From JAAYAY01 sp964429355 (GTDB taxonomy: Bacteria; Planctomycetota; Planctomycetia; Pirellulales; Thermoguttaceae): 10,554 nt of DNA. Location of the stretch: the NCBI GenBank assembly GCA_964429355.1, contig CAYSCH010000329.1, forward strand, positions 1 through 10,554. The letters are read 5' to 3'. Positions 1 through 6,759 of the stretch are shown here, in pieces. Made by a program: the position numbers and the translations under genes. Each line of letters begins with the position of its first letter. Position 1 is the stretch's first letter. The notes under the pieces are model-generated. The model searched no databases. It worked only from the letters and a program-made list of their open reading frames with translations, and was not told the DNA's origin.

Positions 1-242
1 GTTGACCAAAGCCTGTCGCCCCGCTCACTGGGGCCAACACCCTTTCACTTGCCAAATACCGGCGCCTTCGGCCCGCAATCCGCGCGTTGGCATGAGATTC
101 GCACTCACTGGTCTTGTCGCTCCTGGGGAACCAAGAGCGCCAACGTTGAAAGTGATGAAGAAACAACGGGTTTGCCCAGGCAAGCACGTGACCCCCCGTT
201 TCGGATCCGCAGCTCTTGTTGGAACCATCGATTTAAGGACCT

Positions 243-405
243 ATCCCAAAACCACAAGAAAGGTCTCCCACGGGCGGAAAACGGTAGGAGCGGCAGCAGT
301 TTTGGGATCGGCTCTAAGAAGCCCTCACAAAACCTACGAGTTTCCCACGGGCATGGAAGTACACAGCCGGTGGTTTTGTTAGCGGCTCTAAGATTCTTCG
401 CCCTG
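243..405. repeat. Tandem imperfect repeat of two stem-loop units, about 75-80 base period
   Basis: Two consecutive units share the same ordered blocks. TCCCACGGGC occurs at 266-275 and 343-352, GTTTT at 299-303 and 373-377, and CGGCTCTAAG at 309-318 and 383-392. CAAAACC also occurs at 247-253 and 328-334. In unit 1, ATCCCAAAAC (243-252) pairs perfectly with GTTTTGGGAT (299-308). In unit 2, ACAAAACC (327-334) pairs perfectly with GGTTTTGT (372-379). The bases outside the shared core differ between units, but each still pairs with its own partner. Each unit then carries a smaller potential hairpin: GGCT/AGCC at 310-323 in unit 1, and a GGC/GCC version in unit 2. A weaker third copy may exist near 196-218. 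The orientation of any transcript is unknown. Confidence 0.55.
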
Positions 406-433
406 GAGTTCATTTCGGTTTTCGTTCGAGACA

Positions 434-448
434 AGGGGCGTGGCCCCT
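434..448. other. Short GC-rich hairpin
   Basis: AGGGGC at 434-439 pairs with GCCCCT at 443-448 around a three-base GTG loop. No run of T follows in either direction, so it does not look like a standard intrinsic terminator. It lies just 3' of the tandem stem-loop units and may belong to the same structured region. Confidence 0.35.
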
Positions 449-502
449 CGGGAGAACGCCACGACTGTATTGGATGACTCAAATTGCCGGGCTGGAATTC
501 CC

Positions 503-546
503 TGACCGGAGGTCAATACCCGATTCACCTGGTCGCGCAGCGACCA
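503..546. other. Pair of adjacent short hairpins upstream of the sucrose operon
   Basis: TGACC (503-507) pairs with GGTCA (511-515) around GGA. TGGTCGC (530-536) pairs with GCGACCA (540-546) around GCA; this second stem is 7 perfect base pairs. Both stems contain the GGTC/GACC sequence, so alternative pairing between the two hairpins is possible. They lie about 190-235 bases before the sucrose synthase start and could be leader structure or protein-binding sites. No function can be assigned from sequence alone. Confidence 0.35.
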
Positions 547-728
547 CCCAGCTTGCCTTGCCATGCAATATCCGGCGTTTTTTCCGCGTTAGCGCTCCTC
601 GGCGAGGCTACACCCGCGTCACATGGCCAAGAAACAATCCTGCACCAGGGCGGCGGCAAATTATCCCTGGTCCCCAGAGTCGTACTCGCCGCCACATATC
701 GCAGAGAAAATCCTGGTTCAAGGTTGAA

Positions 729-734
729 GAGGTG
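729..734 (+). promoter_or_regulatory. Ribosome binding site that fixes the sucrose synthase start
   Basis: GAGGTG lies directly before the ATG at 738, with five bases between GAGG and the start codon. It is the only well-placed Shine-Dalgarno sequence near the beginning of the open frame. It supports a start at 738 rather than the farther-upstream start near 474. Confidence 0.7.
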
Positions 735-737
735 AAT

Positions 738-3257
738 ATGAAGGGAAGATACGGGAAGCAGCCAGGGAAGCAGCGCACGAATCGACCCAAGTATCCATCC
801 CGCAGTCGCAACATCGGAAGCAGCGACATCGGCAGGGGCGGAATTGCGCCCACAAAACGCCGTCGCGCCAAGCCCCGGTCCGAGCGACTTGCGATCACGC
901 CCGATATCCCGCAGCTCAAGCGGTTCTGCTGTTATCTCGCCGCGCAAGACTCCCATTTCTTGCTGGCGGACCAGATCCAACAGCAGTTGGGGCGGTTTCT
1001 GGAATCGGAGGGGGGTGGCGACGAGGCAGCCGACACCTTGCTTCGCCGCGTGCTTCGCGGTTGTCAGGAAGTCATTCTGCAGGCCGACTACACCTACTTT
1101 CTCCTCCGTCCCCGGGCCGGCAAGAAACACATCGCCCGCCTCCATCCCCAACAGGAGAGTTTGGAAGAAGTCTCTCGCGAGCAGTATTTGCAGGTCAAAG
1201 ACACGCTCGTACAAGCCCCCGAAATCGCGGCCCGGCGGGGGCTTGTTATCGATTTCCGCCCGTTCTTTGCCGGCTTTCCCAAAGTCAACACCACCAGGGA
1301 AATGGGGGCGGGAATCTCCTTTCTCAATCGGCATCTCTCCGGGCAGATGTATCAGAATCCCGAGGTCTTCCGACGGGCACTGCTCCATTTCCTCCAGGAC
1401 TGCCAGATCAATGGGGTCAGCATTCTCGTGGCGAATCGTCTCGACAGTCCCGATGGGTTCATGGAAGAGTTGGCAACCGTTGAGGCCTCCCTCGCCGACC
1501 TTCCCGCCGACACGCCCTACGTGGAAATCGCCCACGCGATGCTCGTCCACGGCTTCGAGGCCGGTTGGGGGTCGACGGCCGGCACCATTCGCGAAACCCT
1601 GACGCTTCTCAGCCAGGTGCTCGACTCATCCGACCCGGTCCGCTTCGAACGATTCCTCGCCCGCCTTCCCCTCGTCCGTACCGTCCTCATGGTTTCTCCC
1701 CATGGATGGTTCGCTCAGGACGGTGTGCTCGGCCGCCCAGACACCGGCGGCCAGGTCACTTACGTCCTCGACCAGACCCGAGCCATCGAACACCGCCTGA
1801 TCACCCTCTTCCGGGAATGCGGAATCGACGCCGCCCCGAAAATCGTGGTGCTGACACGTCTGATCCCCAATGCCGACGGAACGACCTGTGGCGTGCCGCG
1901 AGAGAAGATCCACGGGACCGAAGACTGCTGGATCGTTCGCGTTCCCTTCCGCGATCCCGGCGGTGAAATCGTTCCCGATTGGATTTCCCGTTTTCAGATC
2001 TGGCCCTATCTCGAGTCCTTTGCCGACGAGGCTCGCCAGACTGTTGTCACCGAACTCATGGGGCGTCCCGACCTGATCATCGGACACTATTCCGACGGAA
2101 ATCTCGTCGCCCATCGGCTGGCGGAGGACCTCGAAACGACACACTGCGCCGCCGTCCATGCCCTCGAGAAGACGAAGTACCTGCTCAGCGATATGCACTG
2201 GGCCGATATGGAAAAGGACTACCGCTTCTCGCTCCAGTTCACCGCCGATATGATCGCCTACAACTCGGCGGACTACATCATTTCCAGTTCCTATCGCGAG
2301 ATCGGCGGAACCGATCAGGATCTGGGAATGTTCGAAGCCTACGAGACGTTTTCCATGCCCGGGCTCTACCGCGTCATATCCGGCATGGACCCACGGCTTG
2401 CCCGTCACAATATCGTGCCTCCCGGGGCGAGCGAAGAGTATTTCTTCCCGAATTCCGCCCATTCCAGACGGGTCGAGGCCATGGCCAATCGCCTCGCCTC
2501 GCAGTTCCTCGCCGCCGAACCGGGCGACGACGCCGTCGGCACTCTTGCCAATCCCGAACTGCCCCCCGTCTTCGCCATGGCCCGAATGGATCGCATCAAG
2601 AACCTCGGTGGCCTGGCCGAAGTCTTCGGCAAGCACCAGGGTCTGCGCGACGCGGCAAACCTGTTCCTCATCTCATCCATCACCGACCCTGAGAAATCCA
2701 GCGATCAGGAAGAGATCATTGAGATCCGGCGCATGTACCAGTTGCTCGACGCTTACCAGCTCTACGGGCATGTCCGCTGGTGTGCCGCTCGGTTGAACAA
2801 GGTCGAAACCGGCGAGATCTACCGCGTGGTCGCCGACCGACATGGCGTGTTCGCCCAGCCCGCGTTCATGGAAACCTTCGGCCTGACCGTGGTCGAGGCC
2901 ATGGCCTGCGGACTCCCCGTCGTTGTGACCTGCTTCGGTGGCCCTTCTGAAATCGTCATCGACGGCGAGTCCGGTGCCGTGCGAGATCCAAACGATCACA
3001 CCGCTTTCGGCGACGCCCTGCACCAGGTCCTCGCCGATCGGGCAATCTGGGACCGATTCAGCCAGCAGGGGATGAAACGGGTCCACGACGCCTTCACCTG
3101 GACCGCGCATGCCGAGCGGATCCTGCAGCTCTCCAACGTCTATTCCTACTGGAACTACCTCGATGTCATGAACCGTCCAGCCTTGGACCAGTACATCGAA
3201 ACGCTCTACCATGCGGTCTATCGCCCGAGATTGTGGATCAACGAAAGGCAGCAATAA
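738..3257 (+). CDS. sus: Sucrose synthase (GT-B, GT4 family)
   Basis: Cytoplasmic enzyme catalysing the reversible reaction sucrose + NDP = fructose + NDP-glucose. The 839-residue product shows the family landmarks in order: SPHGWFAQDGVLGRPDTGGQ from about residue 319, the GHYSDGNLVAHRLA segment, HALEKTKY with H474, MARMDRIKN with R616 and K621, and METFGLTVVE with E712 and E720. By motif alignment these match H438, R580, K585, E675 and E683 of plant sucrose synthase, so the active site looks complete. The N-terminal regulatory-type domain precedes the GT-B fold, which begins near residue 310. A lysine/arginine-rich stretch of about 50 residues precedes the family-like region, making the protein roughly 37 residues longer at the N end than plant enzymes. 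Positions equivalent to the plant Gln/Asn pair linked to UDP preference are R685 and T691, which suggests ADP preference (inference). The start is supported by GAGGTG at 729. The stop overlaps the start of the next gene. An SPS alone is excluded by the HALEKTKY and TTCG blocks. Confidence 0.95.
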   Translation: MKGRYGKQPGKQRTNRPKYPSRSRNIGSSDIGRGGIAPTKRRRAKPRSERLAITPDIPQLKRFCCYLAAQDSHFLLADQIQQQLGRFLESEGGGDEAADTLLRRVLRGCQEVILQADYTYFLLRPRAGKKHIARLHPQQESLEEVSREQYLQVKDTLVQAPEIAARRGLVIDFRPFFAGFPKVNTTREMGAGISFLNRHLSGQMYQNPEVFRRALLHFLQDCQINGVSILVANRLDSPDGFMEELATVEASLADLPADTPYVEIAHAMLVHGFEAGWGSTAGTIRETLTLLSQVLDSSDPVRFERFLARLPLVRTVLMVSPHGWFAQDGVLGRPDTGGQVTYVLDQTRAIEHRLITLFRECGIDAAPKIVVLTRLIPNADGTTCGVPREKIHGTEDCWIVRVPFRDPGGEIVPDWISRFQIWPYLESFADEARQTVVTELMGRPDLIIGHYSDGNLVAHRLAEDLETTHCAAVHALEKTKYLLSDMHWADMEKDYRFSLQFTADMIAYNSADYIISSSYREIGGTDQDLGMFEAYETFSMPGLYRVISGMDPRLARHNIVPPGASEEYFFPNSAHSRRVEAMANRLASQFLAAEPGDDAVGTLANPELPPVFAMARMDRIKNLGGLAEVFGKHQGLRDAANLFLISSITDPEKSSDQEEIIEIRRMYQLLDAYQLYGHVRWCAARLNKVETGEIYRVVADRHGVFAQPAFMETFGLTVVEAMACGLPVVVTCFGGPSEIVIDGESGAVRDPNDHTAFGDALHQVLADRAIWDRFSQQGMKRVHDAFTWTAHAERILQLSNVYSYWNYLDVMNRPALDQYIETLYHAVYRPRLWINERQQ

Positions 3258-3259
3258 TG
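3243..3259 (+). promoter_or_regulatory. TAATG stop/start overlap with ribosome binding site inside the sucrose synthase gene
   Basis: The sucrose synthase stop TAA (3255-3257) shares its last base with the ATG (3257-3259) of the next gene. AAAGG at 3243-3247 gives a weak Shine-Dalgarno match nine bases before that ATG. An in-frame GTG at 3233 would add eight residues. However, the family sequence starts MYIQLISIHG, exactly at the ATG, so the ATG is preferred. The arrangement is typical of translational coupling and implies that both enzymes are made from one transcript. Confidence 0.75.
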
Positions 3260-5473
3260 TACATTCAATTGATCAGCATTCATGGCCTGGTGCGCGGCGA
3301 ACAGATCGAGATGGGACGCGATGCCGACACCGGTGGGCAAGTGCGCTACGTCATCGAACTGGCCCGGGCCCTCGGCCAGTGCAGAGAAGTTGACCAGGTG
3401 GATCTATTCACTCGTCGGATTCGCGACCGGCGAGTGGCGGCTGACTACGCCCAGGAGATCGAGCCCCTCGGTCCCAAGGCTCGTCTTGTCCGCCTCCCCT
3501 GCGGTGGAAACCGCTATATCCGGAAAGAACGCCTTTGGCCCTTTCTCGACGAATTCGTGGATGCCATGATCTCTTTCACTCGCCGCGACGGTCGCTCCCC
3601 CACCGTCGTCCATGGCCACTATGCCGATGCGGGCTATGTGGCACGGGAGGTTGCCGGCGTCTTCGATGTGCCCTTCTTCTTCACCGGCCATTCGCTCGGA
3701 ATCCCCAAACTCGAGTACCTCCTCCGCGAAGGCTGGTCCCGCGAGCAAGCCAACAGGGAACTGGCCATCGACCACCGCATCGCCGTCGAACAGTCCTGCC
3801 TCTCGCTGGCCGACCTGGTGATCGTCAGCACTCGGCACGAACGCGACCAGCAGTACGACCAGTACCAGAAAGACGAGGGCCTTCGTTTCGAGGTTGTCCC
3901 TCCGGGAACCGACCTGTATCGGTTCTTCCCCTACTACGAATACGAAATGCCCAATTCCGAAGTGACCGAGGAAGTCAAGCAGGCACGGGTACGAATGATC
4001 CGTGATCTGGGCCGGTTTCACTTCGTCCAGGAGAAGCCGCTGATCCTGTCGCTTTGCCGCCCCGATCGACGCAAAAACATCGGCGCACTCATCGAGGTCT
4101 ACGGCCGCAGCAAGGAACTTCAGGCCCTGGCAAATCTCGCCATCTTCGCCGGAATCCGCACCGATATCGAAACCATGGAAGACAACGAACGACAGGTCCT
4201 CACCGACATACTCCTGGCGATGGACCGCTACGACTTGTACGGCAAACTCGCCATTCCCAAAACCCACTCGTCCGAAACCGACGTTCCCGAACTCTACCGG
4301 ATTGCCGCCGAAAGGCATGGAGTGTTCGTCAATACGGCGTTCATCGAATTGTTCGGCCTGACGGCCATCGAATCGTCGGCCACCGGGCTGCCTTTCGTCG
4401 CCACTCAGAACGGCGGGCCGCAAGATATCGTCGAAAACTGCGACAGCGGCCTGCTCGTCGACGTCACGGACCATAATCAACTCACCAGCGCCATCCTCGA
4501 ACTCCTCACCGACGATAAACTCTGGCAAACGAAGTCAACCAACGGCATCAACCGCGTCCGCAAATTCTACAGTTGGCAGGCACATTGCGAGGCTTACCTT
4601 CGATGCATAAAGGAAGTCAGCCGCAAGCCGGCCAAGGCCGCCCCATGGAGCCCCCTCGGCGGCTTCGCCCGGAGACTGTCGAGCCTTGAGGGTATGCTTG
4701 TTTCCGATATCGACGACACCCTGCTCGGCGATGACCAGTCGCTTCAGCAGCTCGTGGAATTGCTCCAGGCCCATCGTCATCGTTTTGGCTTCGGACTGGC
4801 CTCGGGGCGCAATATCGATCTGGTTACGCAGGTCCTCGGCGATAACGGTATCGACGAGGTCGACGTCGTCCTGGCCTCGGTCGGCTCCGAGATCTATTAC
4901 GGTCGCCAGGGTGTTCCTGACAAGGGCTGGGCCAGTCACGTTCGCAGCAAATGGCGGCCCGAACGCGTGCACGAAGCTCTCGACCGTCTCCCGTTCCTCT
5001 ACCTTCAGCAGGACCAGGCCCAACGCGAGTTCAAGATCAGCTACGACCTCGACGGATCCCTCGACCCTGACGAGGCATTGTCCAGAATCCACGACGCACT
5101 CGTCAACGCCAGGGCCGCATACAACCTGGTCTTCTCGCACGGCACTTTCGTCGATATTCTGGCCCCGAGAGCCTCCAAGGGAAAAGCCGTCCGGCACCTC
5201 TCCAACAAGTGGAATATTCCCCTCGAACGAATTGCCACCGCCGGTGATTCCGGCAACGACCGCGATATGCTCCTCGGAGGCACCGCCGGGATTGTCGTGG
5301 CCAACCATTCGGAAGACCTCCGCTCGCTGAAGAGATCCAAGGCCAGTCGGATCTACTTCGCCAGGTCCTCCTATGCGGCCGGCATTCTCGAAGGACTCCA
5401 GTACTACGGATTCCTGTCGGATCGCGAGCCCTCCGTCACCTCGGAGGAGGAGATCTCTGTCGGGGCCTCTTGA
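3257..5473 (+). CDS. sps: Bidomain sucrose-phosphate synthase / sucrose-phosphate phosphatase
   Basis: Cytoplasmic enzyme that makes sucrose-6-phosphate from NDP-glucose and fructose-6-phosphate, then probably hydrolyses it to sucrose. The 738-residue product starts with the SPS signature ISIHGLVRGEQIEMGRDADT and GGQ. It continues with GHYADAGYVA and TGHSLG, the LSLCRPDRRKN phosphate-binding segment, and the paired glutamates of the GT-B active site (E364 and E372 in IELFGLTAIE). A linker near 460-480 leads to a HAD-type SPP domain. There the catalytic set is intact: DIDDT with D484 and D486 as nucleophile and acid/base, S516 in ASGR, K641 in ASKGKA, and GDSGND with D664 and D668 as metal ligands. 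In some cyanobacterial SPS proteins this domain has lost its catalytic residues; here it has not, so bifunctionality is predicted. It is the second gene of the operon, with TAATG overlap. The ATG at 3257 is preferred over GTG at 3233. Confidence 0.93.
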   Translation: MYIQLISIHGLVRGEQIEMGRDADTGGQVRYVIELARALGQCREVDQVDLFTRRIRDRRVAADYAQEIEPLGPKARLVRLPCGGNRYIRKERLWPFLDEFVDAMISFTRRDGRSPTVVHGHYADAGYVAREVAGVFDVPFFFTGHSLGIPKLEYLLREGWSREQANRELAIDHRIAVEQSCLSLADLVIVSTRHERDQQYDQYQKDEGLRFEVVPPGTDLYRFFPYYEYEMPNSEVTEEVKQARVRMIRDLGRFHFVQEKPLILSLCRPDRRKNIGALIEVYGRSKELQALANLAIFAGIRTDIETMEDNERQVLTDILLAMDRYDLYGKLAIPKTHSSETDVPELYRIAAERHGVFVNTAFIELFGLTAIESSATGLPFVATQNGGPQDIVENCDSGLLVDVTDHNQLTSAILELLTDDKLWQTKSTNGINRVRKFYSWQAHCEAYLRCIKEVSRKPAKAAPWSPLGGFARRLSSLEGMLVSDIDDTLLGDDQSLQQLVELLQAHRHRFGFGLASGRNIDLVTQVLGDNGIDEVDVVLASVGSEIYYGRQGVPDKGWASHVRSKWRPERVHEALDRLPFLYLQQDQAQREFKISYDLDGSLDPDEALSRIHDALVNARAAYNLVFSHGTFVDILAPRASKGKAVRHLSNKWNIPLERIATAGDSGNDRDMLLGGTAGIVVANHSEDLRSLKRSKASRIYFARSSYAAGILEGLQYYGFLSDREPSVTSEEEISVGAS

Positions 5474-5484
5474 CACGGCGACCC

Positions 5485-6732
5485 TTACTCGTATCGCAAC
5501 GCCTCGATCGGATCCATCCGGCTGGCGCGGAGAGCCGGGAAGAAACCAAAGAACACGCCGACGGCCGAAGAAAACAGAATTGCCACCACGGCCGCCTTGA
5601 ACGACACCACGACCGGCCACTTCGTCCCGGAAGTTATCGAGTTGATCAGCATCGTGATCCCCGTCGATGCGCTCCAGCCGAGAGCAAAACCGATCGCGCC
5701 GCCGATCGCCGAAAGCACCGTGGCTTCCACGAGAAACTGCAGGAGGATGTCCGTCGACCGGGCCCCCACCGCCAGGCGAATGCCAATCTCTCTCGTCCGT
5801 TCGGTCACCGAAACAAGCATGATGTTCATGATGCCCACGCCCCCCACCAGTAACGAGATCCCCGCGATCGACGCCAGCAGGATCGTCATCGTGCCCGTTA
5901 CCTTGTCGAGAAACGCCGCGATCTCGGCCGTGTCCTTGACTTCGAAATCGGCCGATTCGCCGGGTGAAATCCGGTGCCGCTCGAACAGCAGCTGTCGCAT
6001 CTCCTCCTGGGCCTCCGACATCACCTCGGGCGACCGGGCCGATGCGAATATGACATCCACGTTCTCAAAGTCGGATCCCCGCAATCGCTTGCGAATGGTC
6101 GAGTACGGAGCCAGTACCACGTCGTCCTGGTCGTCGCCGACTAGGTTCGCGCCCTTCTCCTCCAACACTCCGATGACCTCGAAAGGAATGTTGCGAATTC
6201 GAATCGTCTTGCCCAGTGGATTGGTCGTTTGAAACAGCTTGGCCACGATCGTTCGACCGATCACGCACACCTTGGCTGCGCTGGCAATGTCTCGCTCCGT
6301 GAAGAACCCCCCCTGGCCGACCTGCCAGTTCCGCACCGTCAGGTAGTCGATGCCCACCCCCAGCATTTCCTTGGGCATCCAATTGTTGTTGCCGTAGATG
6401 AGTTGCCCCCCGGCTCCCACGATCGGTGAGGCCGCCATGACCGAATCGCAACTCTCGCTGATGGCCTCGCAATCGTCGGCCGTCAGGGTCGGGCGGCTGC
6501 CGAATCCTTGGTGGACGCCGCGCTGCCGCATGCTCGCCGGAATGACAACAATCACGTTGGACCCGAAGGCCTGGAATTCCCCCTGGACCAGATTGCCCGC
6601 ACTCTGCCCGATCGACACCATCGTCGTCACCGCTGCGATCCCGATGACGACCCCCAGCACGGTCAGGCCCGCACGCAACTTGTTCTTGGCCAGCGCCCGA
6701 AACGCAATCTTCAGTGTCGTTAACAAAGACAT
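5485..6732 (-). CDS. MacB/FtsX-type ABC transporter permease
   Basis: Inner-membrane permease of the MacB (type VII ABC) family, 415 residues. It has the expected layout: a short amphipathic N-terminus and first membrane segment at about 21-43, a large periplasmic MacB-PCD-like domain at about 45-280, and three C-terminal membrane segments at about 283-306, 331-355 and 377-400. The cytoplasmic loop TERTREIGIRLAVGAR (310-325) and the ending LRASRMDPIEALRYE are highly typical of the family. Such permeases transmit mechanical motion from a cytoplasmic ATPase to a periplasmic adaptor to move lipoproteins, peptides or drugs. It carries no nucleotide-binding domain, unlike enterobacterial MacB, so a separate ATPase is needed; none is encoded here. 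It starts 27 bases after the adaptor gene, with AGG about seven bases before the ATG, so the two are probably one operon. Its end converges on the SPS gene with 11 bases between stops. The substrate cannot be inferred. Confidence 0.92.
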   Translation of the reverse strand: MSLLTTLKIAFRALAKNKLRAGLTVLGVVIGIAAVTTMVSIGQSAGNLVQGEFQAFGSNVIVVIPASMRQRGVHQGFGSRPTLTADDCEAISESCDSVMAASPIVGAGGQLIYGNNNWMPKEMLGVGIDYLTVRNWQVGQGGFFTERDIASAAKVCVIGRTIVAKLFQTTNPLGKTIRIRNIPFEVIGVLEEKGANLVGDDQDDVVLAPYSTIRKRLRGSDFENVDVIFASARSPEVMSEAQEEMRQLLFERHRISPGESADFEVKDTAEIAAFLDKVTGTMTILLASIAGISLLVGGVGIMNIMLVSVTERTREIGIRLAVGARSTDILLQFLVEATVLSAIGGAIGFALGWSASTGITMLINSITSGTKWPVVVSFKAAVVAILFSSAVGVFFGFFPALRASRMDPIEALRYE

Positions 6733-6759
6733 CTCGCAACCTGAATGCCGTTGATTGTG

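Larger units (their letters stand above)
1..737. other. Upstream region without a supportable gene; rich in inverted repeats
   Basis: I see no recognisable protein in this stretch on either strand; the open frames present have no domain, motif or convincing ribosome binding site. It does contain several inverted repeats. A 7-base stem pairs 85-91 with 139-145. A 5-base hairpin pairs 18-22 with 30-34. Two larger tandem stem-loop units lie at 243-405, and short hairpins follow at 434-448, 503-515 and 530-546. The 3' part (from about 470) is presumably promoter and 5' leader of the sucrose operon, but I found no convincing -35/-10 pair. The frame of the sucrose synthase gene stays open upstream to about 474, but that extension resembles no known family and should not be counted as protein. 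The region could be a structured RNA, a dispersed intergenic repeat, or both. Confidence 0.6.

Noticed and set aside
1..240. tRNA, RNase P RNA or tmRNA gene
   Set aside because: No T-arm GTTCGANTC box, cloverleaf, or RNase P/tmRNA core motif could be found.
243..405. CRISPR array
   Set aside because: Only two imperfect units are present, without exact short repeats and unique spacers, and no cas genes are visible.
434..448. Intrinsic terminator at the GC-rich hairpin
   Set aside because: No T-run follows on either strand.
2..482. Overlapping open frames of 67-142 residues on both strands
   Set aside because: They overlap each other in several frames, match no family I recognise, and cross the tandem stem-loop repeats. 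GC-rich DNA gives such open frames by chance.
474..737. Possible 88-residue N-terminal extension of sucrose synthase in the same open frame
   Set aside because: The sequence resembles no sucrose synthase N-terminus, contains the hairpins at 503-546, and lacks a ribosome binding site. The ATG at 738 has GAGGTG at the right distance.
525..1550. Long antisense open frame opposite sucrose synthase, and similar ones at 1626-2636, 3404-4528 and 4535-5620
   Set aside because: All are mirror frames of strongly supported genes, a normal effect of GC-rich codon use. None shows a domain or start signal.
3233..3256. GTG start adding eight residues to SPS
   Set aside because: Family sequences begin at the MYIQLISIHG equivalent. 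The ATG at 3257 fits the TAATG coupling and has AAAGG upstream.
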